A stretch of DNA of 64,000 nucleotides from NCBI GenBank assembly GCA_028564675.1, contig JAOVVO010000070.1, forward strand, positions 124,001 to 188,000. The letters run 5' to 3'. This stretch comes from Onchocerca lupi. Taxonomy: Eukaryota; Nematoda; Chromadorea; Rhabditida; Onchocercidae. The notes under the pieces are model-generated. The model did not search any database, had not been told where the DNA came from, and saw nothing but the letters and a program-made list of their open reading frames with translations. Of the stretch, positions 1 through 13,625 are shown piece after piece. The translations under genes and the position numbers were made by a program. Within the stretch, counting starts at the first letter, position 1; each line of letters starts with the position of its first letter.

Positions 1-3000
1 TTTTCTAGTTATCTATTTTTTCATCTTGTCGTTTCATTGTGTTATATCATTATCAACTGTTTGAATAGGGAGGATGCTGTTAAACTGTTTGGGTATGCTT
101 TGGCATAGCATTTTTATTGTCAAGTAATTTTCAACATATATGATGAAGAACCAGAAGAGGTTTGTTTTGCGTTGGTTTTGGAGATGGGTGTTCTTAATAT
201 TACTTTTTCATTTTTTCTCCATGTTCACTATGCTTTTTGGTCATTTTTTGCATTGCTGAGATGCCGAACATTTGGCACAATTTTCGATAATATCGGCATT
301 CAGCGTTTCTTTTTTTTTTCTTTACTGAAAAATGGAAAGCGGCAGTACGTTGCCGACAATTTTGGTCAGTTTAAATCTTGATTTTCCTTTTTTCAAAGTC
401 GATTTGTTTTTTTCTTTTTTCATGAATAAAATTTTCAAGTCTTGTTGTTTGACACAGCATTATCGTTTCATGATTGGCTACAAGGGGTTTAAGGACATGA
501 AGATTTCTGCAAACTCATAATGTCATGAAATGGTATTGTCACGAAAATCGGAACAGGCAAATATTACTGTGCGGATCACATGGTCTCGATTTCGGGCTTC
601 TCAACGACAGTTAAACAAAAAATCTAGCAAAACAATGTGCTAAAATTAAAGTACCCCCGCAAATAATAGATCAGACGCCAATTAGCAATATGATAAAACT
701 CACTAATAAAATAAAACATCAAACCGAAATATAACTATGAGACGATATTATTACCAAAGCTATAGGCTTACCGTAATAAACTATATTCACTTCAGAAAGC
801 AGTGTCATTGAAGCTCGTTGTTGAGCTACTCGAAAGGTAATTAAGTAAAAAATTGTTATAGTATCAATTGAACTGGAAGAGAATCTTCATTCTGTACATC
901 TGCTTCCCAAATATTCATATTTCCCGAAGTCTGTCGTATTTTTATCGGCAGTTGCAGTTGGTTTATTGTAAACGACAGACAAATATCCTCGTTACAATAA
1001 AATTTATTGGTAGAGAAAATTTATTTTTCAAAAAAGAAATGAAGTTGAGCGGAATAGAAACAGTACGTATCTGTTATCGATTAGAGTATTGCATTTAACA
1101 GAAAATCAAATCAAAGAATTCATCATGAAAATACCGACCGTTCGAAGCTTTTACCATTCGCCATCAAGTTACTTCGGGAATCGATACATTATTTGTATAA
1201 ATCAATATTGTTAATCTCATTGGGAATTTAATTTTCGAATCCTGTATATCTGCAATGTGAAATATTTAGAGGAAAACTAAACTGTTTTGAGATACTTTTT
1301 GAATGCTTTTACTTCAACAGTTCGGATGATGGGAATATCATCCTGGATCTTTCAAAAAAAAAAAAAAAAAAAAATCACTTCTGTTGTGAAAGGTTTGAAA
1401 TTTGATTTGAGCTGTGGAAGGAATAGATTTATATTAAATCCTTTATTCACAATAGTAGTAATCGAATATGTAATTGACAGTACAATAGAAAATCAGGCGT
1501 TTAGTGAAGTAAATTGGGTGATGTCGATTGGGCTTTTGGAAAAGAATATGTTGGGAGCTTGGACAGGAGTAACGTGATTTAAGATCGTTTGGATCTGAGC
1601 GAACCAATTGGAAAGAATAAAAAGGGAAAGAGTGGTTTTTTTTTTTTTTGGGAATTAAGTGGAGGTATATTAAATGTTAAGAATTGGGCATATTGGGATA
1701 TAACACAATTGATGCTGAAATAATTTGAAGAAAAAAATTGTTAACAAAGAAAAAATGTTACGACAGTTTAATTGAATTCAAAGATAGTGACAGTTTTACA
1801 AGCACAAAAGATTAATGGCTTTGTTAGCTGTAAGCGGAAACGTTTTGATGTGGTTGTAAATGGTTGTAAATTAGCATGGGACATAGCAGACAATGAGTAA
1901 TAATTTTACAGATGATGACTCATTAAAAAAATTTCACAAAAATTTTAATCATTTGATTTTATAATTTTCCATAGTAATTAGTTTTAGTAGAGAATTAATT
2001 TCGGTTTTCCCGACAACTTCAGAACTTTTTGTAGTTGATAATCACTAAAGCTATGAGGAAATGGACGAAATCTCCAAAAAATTTCTAGTATTCGTCATTA
2101 TGGTTAAAATGTCAAATTTGTCACATCTAATGGAATGTTTTTCCTGTGATTTTCGGTAGCACTTTCAATTTTTTAGGAAAAAAGCAATAAATTCGGCGAC
2201 AGTCTTTTGAATTCAATGATGTAAATATGATCAGTAAAATCTTTATTACTCGTTTTCATCAAGTCTCTCTGATTTATCAAATTATCTGAAGAATTACAAC
2301 GATCTAACTAGTTTACATAATGCAAGAACGATGAAATCTGTTTGGCCATTGACTACTATTACTTGGTCACATAATCTCCGCGTCGCAGAAATATTATCAT
2401 ACTTCGTTTCTTCTTTTTCAATTGGCTTATCTCTTCCGCAAGGAATATAGAATTCATTGTTTGAAAGAATTAATTCTCTACCAGGAAAGAAAAAAAAAAA
2501 AAAAAAAAAAAAAACGTATACAAGACGAAGAAAGCGGAAAAAAATGGTATCAGAGGAGATGTTTTTAATAAGATGAAAGAAAGCCGGAAAATGTTACTTT
2601 GTATGTCTAAAAAGATAATTTCATCAGGATAAAACATTTAATACAAATCCTTCCATAAAGTTAGTGTTTAACTGCAAATAATTAAATAAATAACTATCGT
2701 AAATAACCAAATAAATATCATTACTTTACTTTTCTTTCCCAACTCGAACATTATTATTAGCACCATTATGGTAGAACTATTGCTGCTTATTCTGGTACAT
2801 TAAATTTCAAATAAAACTTAAAACTATCGAAAGTAACAAATACTTGCAGTTTATCGTATTCAAAAGATGTTGAAAATGCATGAAGGATGAACTAAACAAA
2901 ACAAGTACGAAATAATTGCAAACGAGGATGGAAGTGATTAAATTATGTTTCATTCTAATAAGACCATCAAAATTTTCTTTACAACGGTCCAAATATAACT

Positions 3001-3764
3001 AATCATTCCTTATCTTCTGCTGCAATCGAAATATTATGATTATTATAAACAATACCCGGAAAATCAATTAGCTAAGCATAGAAAGTAATCAAGACATTGA
3101 TATAAAAAGAGAAATGCGATGTCTCCGCATGCTTAAATCAAAGTAAATATGCATTCAATGCAAAATTTATCGTAAAATCTATAGGATAATTGTCGCAATC
3201 ATTTTTAGAGGATTTCAGAATAAAACTGGGGTTTGAGATGCTTTGAAATGATCAGAAAAGCAGACCACACCAGGAAACATCAGAAACTGTGTATTTCTTT
3301 CTGCTTAAATTTTCAAAATTTTCTTACGGAAATGTACAGAAATTATACATCTATACTCAAAAGGGAATAAAAGTAGGTAAATGAATTGACTATGTATTTA
3401 TTTTGCAAATTTTAATAAATGAAACAATGTGAACTCCGGATTTCACATATTTAAAATGTAGACTTGAAAATCTGATTCCATTAGCAATTTTTATGTAAAA
3501 AATTCATCTAAAATCAATTGTCGGAAACAGTATACTAAAGCTGAAGCTAATTATTTAAATGTAAGGACTTTGGAACTAAAACTGTCTATTTTTCTATAAC
3601 AGTTATTTACAATAATAGAATCTGAAATCTAATTTCCAAAATAACATTAGAAAAATAAATTATCATTTAGGAAGCTATTAAATTTTTAGAAAATATCTTG
3701 AATTATGGAGCAAAATTTGCAAATGAAATAAAAGCGACATTAAGGAAATAAGATTGTAAACATA
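1..3764. other. intergenic, no gene seen
   Basis: AT-rich sequence with many stops in all frames. The open frames present are short and show no family motif or convincing splice pairing. A 20-nt poly(A) run lies near 1354-1373 and a 25-nt run at 2490-2514. The part next to 3764 must contain the 3' UTR of the tetraspanin gene. The nearest AATAAA on the minus strand that I found is at 3397-3402, about 365 nt past the stop, so the poly(A) site is uncertain. Confidence 0.6.
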
Positions 3765-6700
3765 TCAGTAGTATTCATCTTCACCAATAGAGTTGCACAA
3801 GCAAAATGCCACTGTTATGCCGAATATCTGAAAAAAAGATTTTTGCTACTTTGAAAGATTATGTGAAATCACTTCTCGGCTTGATTGTGATCTCCATATT
3901 CATTCATATTGTTCGAATAACTCGCAATTCTAAAGTATTTCAGGACATATCCCATCTCAAGCAAAAGGCTCCCAAGTCTACCAAAAATTTTTACAAAAAG
4001 TAAAATATGCGAAGGTATATGGAAAGAGATGTAAAAAATTGAAATGATGATCCTTAGAAACGAACGGAAAATTGTTGCTTGAATTTAGAGAAAGATTCGA
4101 AAGTCAGGAAAGTTCTTAAATTTAGCATTTTGAGAGCAAATTTGTCTTACTCAAGTATCCACATTACCTGTATCAATGCAATAGTGACTACAGTCCATGC
4201 AACAATCTTGAAATGAGTTGATAAGGCTTGAACAGAATCTTTGATTTTAGCATAACAGCCCTGCAATAAAACAATTGTGCAAATGCAATTGCAATTGTTG
4301 CTGCAATCATTCAGTACAAAAACTAGGACTGCAGGAAAATGTAGGTATAAGTGGGAAGTCATGATTTTCAAGTTTTTTCAAAAATCTTCAAACTTTCTCT
4401 TCATGTTAGTAAATTTTTGTACTGGCCTCCATCCTAAATTTTGAGCAGAAGTATAAGTAGAGAGCAGAAAATGATTTTGATAAGCAAAGTTTTAAAAAAC
4501 TTCGACTACAGTTCAACGAAAAATAACCACTAACATCGCCGTATCTGGCTATTGTAGGACAAAATTCCATCAAAATTCCATTTTTGTCTGGAGGACAACA
4601 AGCTGGTGGGAAATGATGTTTTCGACCAGTTAATTGATACCAACCACTTTCGTTGAAATCACCAATTTTTGAATCTACACCGCAACAAGATTTCTGGAAA
4701 TCATCTACATCATCTATGCCATTATTAGATCACCAGAAAGAGCTGAGATGACGGAATTTGCTTTCTGAAGCCTGGTTAGAAGACAAATTCGAACAAAAAA
4801 AAAAAAAAATCAATAGAGCAATATTTGATGATCTGCTGATAATAGTGAAAATTGCACTTGTGATGATCACTTATATAGATGATACCATTCTTCACTCACT
4901 ACACCATGACAAGGAAATCTTTAACGAGCGAGTTCTGATAATTATAACAATAATGGCATAAATTATCAACTAATCACAAATAGCAAAGATAACTTAACTG
5001 ATCTTGTAATTCAATTAATAGACTTTTAGCATTGTCATACTTTATTTCATTTTGTCTTCACTTTTTCGAAACTAGACAACACAATGATTCTATGCCATCA
5101 AACTTGCCTCGATCATGATTTTATCCCATGCAGCCTTCATGAGTGCTGTATCATCGGATACTTTTCTTGCAGTATCTGTTCCATTGTATAATTTTAGCGA
5201 TGCTTTCAAAATTTGTCGAAAATCTTGTTCGAACTGTAGTTCATCAAAAAAAAAAAAAAAAAAAGTGACAATATAAATAAGATGGATGAAAGATTGAAAG
5301 GAATAAAAACAAACAGCAACTTTTCGTTAAAAATTCTTAAGGTGTGAGACAAGCTGAATACCTACCATATGACTATGCATGGCAGCATAAATCGCAGCTG
5401 CTATCTGTGTTGCCAATATAATCATCAAGCATGTTGCATACTGTAAAAAATAATTGACCTAGAGACGGTAATTACGATCTTTGAAAAAAGTTACTTACTC
5501 TACTTTGATGACATGAATTTGAACAGTCGGAACTTCTTCTTGATTGTAGCTTTTTGGCTGGGATCAAGTAAAGGGCAGAAAATGCTCCAGTTAGTGACAA
5601 GTAGTGATATATAGAATTATAATTCTCTTCTAAAAATCCCAATTTCGCATTTCAAGTTTTCTTCATTTATGACGGTACTCTTTAAAGTTTTGAACTATTA
5701 CCCTACAAAACCATAAATTATACAATCAATCTCTGCTTCATTATCAAGAACAGTTCCGATCTTGCTTATTGAATGGATGAATGGATTATTGTTGCTTTGA
5801 TTCTATGCAATAAACAGCAACAGCTGTTTTTCACTAATTTACCCCAAAATAACACTGGTGACTAAAACCACTGATGACTAAGACCCTGATGACTAAAACC
5901 GATATTAATTAGCAAATATGCAAAATTAAAGTAACTTACACAACATAAAAGCACCCGCCATTCTTTGGCTGCTCCACAACATCCCAAAAATGATACAACA
6001 ATGACAATTATACCACCAATAATCAACACATATCCAATCTGTCGTACCGCTGCTGGCTTGGATGCCTTTAGTTTATAAAATTTCTAATTCTGTATATTTG
6101 AATTTGATATCAGAACGAAATGTTAAATTGAATTTCATTCATTACATAGATAACAATTTCTTCGTGCAGAAGATTTTGGCTTATTGCTATATCAAATTTT
6201 ATCTAATTTGGTTCAGTTTTAGTACTTTTTGCCAAACCGATCCATCTTTCATCCTTTATTTTTCTTTTTCCGCCTACCCGAGGTGGATGGATACGAAAAA
6301 GTTTGTTTTAGCAAACTTTATTACAATAGATAGACAGAGAAATCAGTGAACTTACCAATTCTCGCAATCCGTCATCGGTAACCTGAACTTTTTCACTGGC
6401 AGCTGCCAAACTATCTACTGCATATCGATCGAACACCAGCCATGTGCCGATACCAACACATATAAAACCACATAGCTGTAAATGTTTTTACTTTACTTTT
6501 TATGTAAATATATTTTTTTATCAATGCCAATCAAAATTATATAGTACTTGATGACTTAAAACTAAATCATATTTTTAATATTACTTATTTTGGATCAGAA
6601 ATGTATAATAAAATTAATCAGAAACTGAAAATACAATCAGATTTGCAAAAATATGTATGCAAAAGCCAAAAAATTTACCAAAAAAATTAAATTGAAGACG

Positions 6701-6768
6701 AAAAGGCAAAACTTAAGACATCTTGCACCACAACTCAAATTTGCCATCAGATGCTCTGTTAGACGTCT
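3765..6768 (-). CDS. tetraspanin family membrane protein (8 coding exons, complete)
   Basis: Coding exons in order: 6679-6747 (ATG at 6747; the exon may extend to 6768 as 5' UTR), 6356-6475, 5940-6065, 5366-5440, 5108-5233, 4535-4693, 4168-4260 and 3765-3827 (TGA). They join in frame into 276 residues, the usual family length. The start MANLSCGARCLKFCLFVFN is a typical tetraspanin N-terminus with paired cysteines before TM1. TM2 contains GCCGAAKEW and TM3 is about residues 106-130. The large extracellular loop has WDKIMIEKSCCGV, PPACCP, EFC and a final GC, giving six cysteines with the family's CCG spacing. TM4 ends in a short acidic tail, GEDEYY. Tetraspanins organise plasma-membrane microdomains. 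The intron after exon 5 (3' end of 5108-5233) starts with GC (GAG|GCAAGT); CCG spacing supports this border. The ATG follows possible trans-splice acceptors. I cannot name the orthologue. Confidence 0.95.
5855..5901. repeat. three-copy 16-bp tandem repeat
   Basis: Three imperfect copies of CTGATGACTAAAACC occur in tandem at 5855-5870, 5871-5886 and 5887-5901, inside the tetraspanin intron between the TM2 and TM3 exons. Confidence 0.85.
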
Positions 6769-8445
6769 CTGAAACGAAGCTTGGGAAACACGAACTGATG
6801 AGATTTCCCAAAAATTTGTAGATTCACTTTCGTTCAATTGCTCTCACTTGTAATTTCTCTCAGTCTTCAACTGTAGAACCTTAATTCAATAAATTCAATG
6901 ATTAATATAAGTTTGAAGTACTCTTTGGCAGTAAATCTCATAGATGTGTATTTTTGTTTTATTAATGATCTTCACTGTGATATTTAATCCGTCTTTCTGA
7001 TAAACTTTTTATTAATAGTTTGTTTTTTTCTTCTTTGAATATTTCTTGGGTAAACAAAGTTTTTCGGTAATAACTCACAGACTTTTTTATTTAATGATAG
7101 ATTTCTTCGACTTGTCCAATATCTGTTATCCTTAATTCACTCTCAACTATTGAGAAAAAAAAAACAAAAAAACAAAATCAAAGCAACAAATGTGTGAAAA
7201 GCAACTGTTTTAATTGAAAAACGTATCATGTGCAAATAATTCTCGCAAACTGAATTTTCTTGAATTTGATCTATATAAAACTATTTTTTCCAAAAATGAA
7301 CAGACTTTCCTTCAGAAGCTAGATGTTTCAGACTAGTGACTCAAAAAAATTTAAAAAAAAAAAAAGAGTGACAGAAAAATCAATTTCTTGATTATAATTT
7401 AGGTAATAAAACTATCGTCTAATTTGATATACAGTCATTGACTGTCTTTTTCCATTATTTATAATCATTAAAACATGAAAAAGGACTTAAAAAAAAGCTC
7501 AATTATAGGAAAATAATTTATATTAGATATTTCAATCTAATTTCATTAAATTTAGCAGAATGGATGAACTTCATTAAGATTTAGCAAATTTAATTTCCAT
7601 ATCTTCCATTTCTTTTAAAATAGCTCTATATTACCCAAATCATCACAGCATTAATGATGATACCATACTTGCTAGTTTTTGCAAGTGTTTCATGATTGAT
7701 ACTACCATTTAAGTAAATGATTACGAGCTTAAAGCATGTTAAACGATGATTTCTGTTACAAAATCAGAACTAAAAGTTATTAAGGAAAAGGAATCAGCAG
7801 TTGTTTAACATTACATCGGCAAGATCTGATTTTTCAAAAAAAACATTGCACAGATCGATTTATCTCTTTTGTTTTTGTTTTCATGTAGCTTCGAACAAAA
7901 TTACTTTTTTTACGATTTGAAAAATCGAATCAACCCATGTTTGCAGCTATTCTAGTGAAATCAATCAAATTTAATTTAATTTACTTTACTTTACTCAGCT
8001 CTATTCATCAAATTGAATTTCAATTTAACTTCATAAAAAAAATATATATATAAACATGAATCAATATCTAATTTAAAAGAATAATTATCTATATTGCAAA
8101 ACAAGTTAAGTTAAAAATAACATAGCTGGTTGATAGCATACATTAGAAAAAAAAAGTATTTGCAAATGTTTTGAAATGTCGAAATTATTACATCTGATGA
8201 ATCTAGAAATTATCTAACCAGCATTTAAAATTATACGAGACTATTTATTGACATAAATAAGAACTGTTCCATGTTCTGCAAAATTTCAGAATTGCTAGAT
8301 AGTATTAAATATGAGTGAACAAAGCTGAAGAATGTTAAAACCAAGGAACAGGCTTTTTTATAATGATGCAGATTTCCAATTATTATCGATGGTTGAATTA
8401 ATTTTCAGAAAAAAATTTCAAGAATATCTATAAATGAAACCAACA
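6769..8445. other. intergenic region upstream of the tetraspanin gene
   Basis: AT-rich sequence with no supported exon. It should hold the tetraspanin promoter, but I see no clear core element. A run of TTTACTTTACTTTACT-like sequence occurs near 7980. Confidence 0.5.
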
Positions 8446-8478
8446 TGGAGTCGCGAATTCCGATATCGCGAGGCTCCA
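8446..8478. repeat. GC-rich hairpin (inverted repeat)
   Basis: TGGAG-TCGCGA, a 9-nt spacer, then TCGCGA-GG-CTCCA. The arms pair over 11 bp with a two-base bulge, and each contains the palindrome TCGCGA. It is clearly more GC-rich than the surrounding sequence. Confidence 0.8.
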
Positions 8479-9964
8479 ACCAAATGAATAATTCAAGATA
8501 ATCCTCATTGTAAATAAATGTAACCAATGTTGTAAATCATTTTAAATTCTTTAGATTTATTTCCCATTGCATTCCCATGTTTTTTCTGTTTTCATCTACG
8601 CTAATATCTTTGTATTCCTGTTATACAGGAAATGCCTTTGCCATCGATTGCTTACAATATTTATTTAAATTCCCATCTTTGTCCAATTCACATTCTAATC
8701 TTCTCATTAAATCTTGTTACTATGCTTATGTTGTGATTGAGTCTTGACAGTTTCCAGTGTTTAATGTAAATCACTCCCATCTCTAATACATATAAATCTT
8801 GTTGGATTAAAAAAAATAGCCATCTTTAAGTAAAGGTTTTATAATACGATGTGGACACCACTCAACCAGCTAGACTCGACACAACTTAGCCCAACTTGAC
8901 TTGACGCCACTCAGCTCAACTCGCCTAGATTCACCGGTGGTATTTGGCTATTGATCGACATCACTTCCACGATTGGGAAAAAATCCACGATAATGGATAC
9001 AAATTTATTACTGTGTGTACCAGCATTAGGGAATCGGTAGTATACTTACGTTTATTTGTCAAAAAAGTTTAGCTGATTTCCTTTAAAGGACAAGCAAGCA
9101 CGGACAAATAAAAATCAGAAATAAATACAAAGCATTTCATAATTCGGAAGTATTAGAATTTTTTCCTAATAAAATAATGCTGAAAAATCAATAGAATTCC
9201 TTAGATTCTTAGATAAATAATTGATTAAGGAGAAATTTTATGGAAATATAATAGTGATGAGGGAGGAATTTATTGAAATATAACCATAATGTTGTAGATA
9301 ATGACAACAAAGCTTAAAATGAAAGGGTATAAAATTCAAGTTAAAAGGATGGGGACATAGTTCACAGAAAAAATAGGATAATTTGCTCATTAAGAGCTTT
9401 ACTTGATTAGCTGAATTCTGAAACTTAAACAATCTTTTGAGTTACTCATAATGCAAGCTTTAGATAAATGAGCCTTGTATATTTTTTGGCTATGTGTTAG
9501 ATGATATGGCACAGTCAGTTTCTTCCTGCTGTCGATATGAGATGCCACTATCTCGATGAATTATTCTCAATTTGTTGACAGCTAAGCACATAATTAATTT
9601 CCATTTGATTTTCATACACATATATATTTAATATACATTTAATTACTGCAATTAATACCATCAGAAATTCATGCGAACAGTAGCAATATTCACAAAATTA
9701 TTCAAAATTTTGATTCACAAAATTCTTTCTAGTTACTTTTAAGGAACATAAATTATTTATTTATGTTTATATACATTTTAATTACTAGAATCTGAATCTG
9801 AAAAACGCCTTTGAGAGTCAAAAGGAATATTGTGTGGCAAGTAAGATTATGGAGCATTTCTATATTATATATTTCGATCAAAGCTATATGGAAAATGTAA
9901 CGCATAAATTTTAAGTGCTTCATTACAACCGAAAAACTGAATTATTTCCTATTTTTTATTCCTT

Positions 9965-10011
<47 letters not shown>

Positions 10012-11257
10012 AAATAGCAATAGAAGAAACTTGAGAAAATTTTCTGGAATCAAGAAATCAAAAAAGAACGTTTATTATGTGTCTGAATTATATCTTGATT
10101 TGCAAAAAAAAAAAGCCTAAACAACAGCTTGACCTGATATAAAAGAAACCTATTATCTTCTAATCAGCTCATTTCCAAATTAAAAATGGATAACATTAAA
10201 AAATTGTTCAATGAAATTTTGCCAAAAATAGCATCTCCTCTCCCGTTGCTTTGGGAAATTGTTCGAAATTGAAGAGTAGTACAAAAAGTTTTTGTTTTCC
10301 TCACTTGGCTGTTACATACTTCGTCTGGATAGGTGGAGTATGAATTCGAAGCATAAAAATCAAAAACTGAACCTTGTGTGCTATTCTACAGATCCATAAG
10401 TTTTTGATTTCTCTACTCTGAGAATGAGTACTGAAACAAAGACTTCCTTTTTTTTTTCTTGCCCTCTCTTTCTCTAGAAAAAAAGGTTGGAAAACTTCTT
10501 CCTCTGTTTTAGCCTCAAATCACTCCATTTGATAAGAAATATTTTTGAAATGTAATGTTCAACATGTCTTGGCAGTATCATAAAATACAAGCAAAAAGTT
10601 GTAGGAACGAATAAACACATTGAAATCAATGATGGAAGATCCGATGAATGACTGATGAATAAGTTGGAACGACGTTCAAATGAACATCAATCAATCAATT
10701 TATAGTTCATATTCTTCATTGATTTTGTTGCACTTATCGACAAAGATCAAACTGAAATCACACAAATAAGTTCATCGAAATACTGCAATAGAACTTTGCA
10801 GCAACAACTGATGAAATCATACTTCTTTATCTTCTAATGTTGTAAGAAATCTGATACCAGTTCAGAACTTGGGCCTGATTCTGTATTCGAACGGAATATC
10901 TTGTTCCATAAAAACTGATCTAATATTAAATTTGTCTAACATATATATTGTTGGTAAAGTCCGAAATGCCGACATAATCAAGATGTTTTTTATAATAGAA
11001 ATCTGCAATACTTCCCATATATGTAAATCATTTATCCATATCGGGCACAATGGCTTTGTCTCTCATCTTTCAATCTACTAATAATACCCATGCGCTTTAT
11101 TTAAAGATTGTTAAATCATGTCAATTGTCAAATTTTTGCATTGAAATTGTAAAGTTTTAAATATTGTAAGGACTAAAGTTTGTATTTTTTGTTTAAATGT
11201 TTTGAGCATTACCTATCATTCTTTAATCTTTTTCCATACCAGTCTTTTGCATGATTA
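8479..11257. other. intergenic region
   Basis: No supported gene. It contains a compositionally odd CAACTC/GACTTG-rich stretch at about 8868-8940, a 41-nt poly(A) run at 9969-10009, and generally AT-rich sequence. Open frames near 10862-11081 on both strands overlap each other and show no family motif. Confidence 0.5.
9969..10009. repeat. poly(A) run, 41 nt
   Basis: Uninterrupted A run, the longest homopolymer in the window. Similar runs occur at 2490-2514, 36459-36487 and 41254-41290. Confidence 0.95.
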
Positions 11258-11675
11258 ATGTGTGAACCTTCGTTCTCTATCAAGGATGATCCATATGAAA
11301 AGAGAGCTTTCGGGGCAGCATTATTAGAATATCAGGATCAGCGACGTGAGCAATGTTTTTATTCATCAACATTAAGGGAGGTAAATCGTAAACGGACTCT
11401 TCAACATTGAATCTATAAATCTAGGAGCACTTTTCAACGCCAGTATTAATGACAAACCAGTTCCGAACCAATACAGGCGATCTCACGACAGTATAAGCAA
11501 CAATTCATCAGAAGATCACTGTTAGTGTTCTTTATATTTATCGTGCATTGTTCATTTTTATTGTTACTATCTTAAAATGCAATATTGTTTATAATATCGT
11601 GTAAATCCAGGAAAGGCTATTGATGATCTAGTGAAGTCACGACAGCAGGAAGATCTCCTATCCAGCGAATCTTGA
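11258..11675 (+). CDS. possible small hypothetical protein, 3 exons, 72 residues
   Basis: Proposed exons are 11258-11345, 11425-11490 and 11611-11675 (TGA), joined phase 1 to phase 1. The introns start GTGAGC and GTATAA and end CTAG and CCAG. The protein starts MCEPSFSIKDDPYEKRAFG, continues ALLEYQDQR and ends with LVKSRQQEDLLSSES. It is hydrophilic, with no signal peptide, membrane segment or known domain that I recognise. A possible trans-splice acceptor (CCATACCAG) lies 15 nt before the ATG. The base composition is clearly coding-like compared with the flanks. Other donors are possible: exon 1 could run to GAG at about 11370, and exon 2 could extend into a serine/asparagine stretch but would then meet a stop. 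It may also be the 3' end of a longer plus-strand gene. Function unknown. Confidence 0.42.
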
Positions 11676-13619
11676 ATCGCAAATTACAAATCAGTCAGAA
11701 TCTTTTTCCCCAACATATACATATAAAGTGTTATGAAGATATAATAAGACGAATGCTGAGTTTGTCAGATAAGACACGTGGATTAAATTATTTAGTTCTG
11801 TCCGTTACATAGACCAGTTAAATTAAAATGATGAATAAGTAATTTATCTTGACCAGAATTAGAACCAACAATAACTGTAATGCTTATTATTATTCTGACC
11901 TTACGTCTTCATTGTTTCCAGCGATACCAATTACTTTTTCTCTTTTATCTTATATTGTTTATTCAAACGCTATTTATTGTTGTCTTCCTTCATTGATTTT
12001 CACTTTGTCATTGTTTACTTTTTCCCTTGATTCCGGTTCAATTTCATAATGAACATATACTTGAAAGTTACATTGTTGATTCTGCTTCCCTGTCTTTGCT
12101 CCGTAGTCCTTCGCATCAGGAAAAGAAAAATTATCTATTTTATAATTAACAGAGAGCAAGTTGCTCAGACTTATTGAATTATTTCAGTGTAACTAGTAAT
12201 TCAATAGTGATTTGACAATAATGAAGTTAAATCCTTCATTCCAAATATAAAAATTACCGTAATGCTAACTGTTGTTTATGACCCATTATATTCCGAGGTC
12301 ATTCAAGTGCAGCATTTTGGAGACACAGAGTTCAATTTAATAATAAACATATACTTAATGAGAAGCATTTCTGATCATCTCTAAATGGAGTTGCCGTTAA
12401 TAAAAATTGACATATTTGCTAACGTATAAAGTACTAAATTTATTTGTTGAGAAATGAATTTAGGCAGTACTTAACTATCAAATGATAGCATCATCAAAAT
12501 GGATCCTTTAATTGATGCAAAAGCATTCAACAACTAATCCCTGCAGATTTAAAATGATGAAATTCTTTGCATACATTTAAAATATTAATTTTGCCTACTG
12601 TTCATGATTTTCTGTTGCACACTGAGCATTCTGATGTAATGATCATATACTTTTTTGGAATTTTTAACGTAAATTCGTATTTCATGGCGAAAAAATATTA
12701 GATGAGCAAGAAAACAACAAACTTATATTAAAAACCGCGTTAAACTGAGAGAGAAACCATGAAAATGAGGGAAAACGAACAATGTCGCTCTTGCACAAGA
12801 ATATGACGAAATTGACTGAAAATTTTCTTGAACTCAAAAAATAAGAATTGAAACAAGGAATATTTAGGGACCGTAAATCAGAAATGATAAAGTAAGGTGA
12901 TTATTATATGACAGTGAAATTGAATCTTCTCAAAGTCACATTTTGTTAAAATTACAATAGAATACGGTAAAAGAATGTAATAATGAGATAGTATGACAAA
13001 GACGTCCAAATAAATTATGTACTGATCCAAAATGTATTTTCCCTTTAATGCCAAAATAGAAACATTCAAAATCAACCATAAATTTCTTGACAAGAATAAA
13101 AACAAGGCGATAGTATCATCATTTTGTAAAGATTTCACAAAATGACAAACAAAAATTTATGTGAACGCCTGAAATATGTGGATACATAACATTGATCCTC
13201 TGTAGTCCGTTTATTTCTAAAAATACAAGCAGCAGGATATAATCAATTCAACCATTGAATTTCTTGGTTAATATATAATATATTCTCTTTGAATGAAAAA
13301 GATTAATTCGAAGACATATAAATCAATAAAAATTCACAAGTTTTTCGTTAGGAAAACAGGCCTCATCGATGTGTAAACAATTTTCCTCCGAAATATCCTC
13401 TGATTCACCGTACAATGCTTATGAATGAATTTGTCACAATAATAGAAGAGTGGAAAAAGAAATAAATTACAGCAGTGAAAAATGAAAATTACATGTTTCC
13501 GTAGAAATGAAGTTGAGACGTATTTTTATCTAAAAAATATATTTAGAATTTTCCTTCAGCTGAAAAAAAATTTTCTCAGGAATTTCCGGAGGTGCAAGTT
13601 TCAATACAAAAATCATTGA
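11676..13619. other. intergenic region between the small plus-strand gene and filamin
   Basis: No supported gene. Overlapping open frames on both strands at about 11849-12159 lack paired splice sites and family motifs. A short CA-rich stretch occurs near 13655-13680, inside or just beyond the filamin 3' UTR. Confidence 0.5.
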
Positions 13620-13625
13620 TTTATT
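13620..13625 (-). terminator. candidate polyadenylation signal AATAAA of the filamin gene
   Basis: TTTATT on the plus strand reads AATAAA on the minus strand, about 150 nt after the filamin stop at 13773. The distance suits a nematode 3' UTR. Confidence 0.5.

Noticed and set aside
4147..4371. Open frame ending ...IALIQVMWILE as the tetraspanin C-terminus
   Set aside because: The fourth membrane segment would be too short. Splicing at CAG|GTAATG to 3765-3827 completes TM4 (IFGITVAFCLC) and gives the normal length.
11849..12159. Overlapping open frames on both strands
   Set aside because: No family motif, and no partner exon with matching phase.
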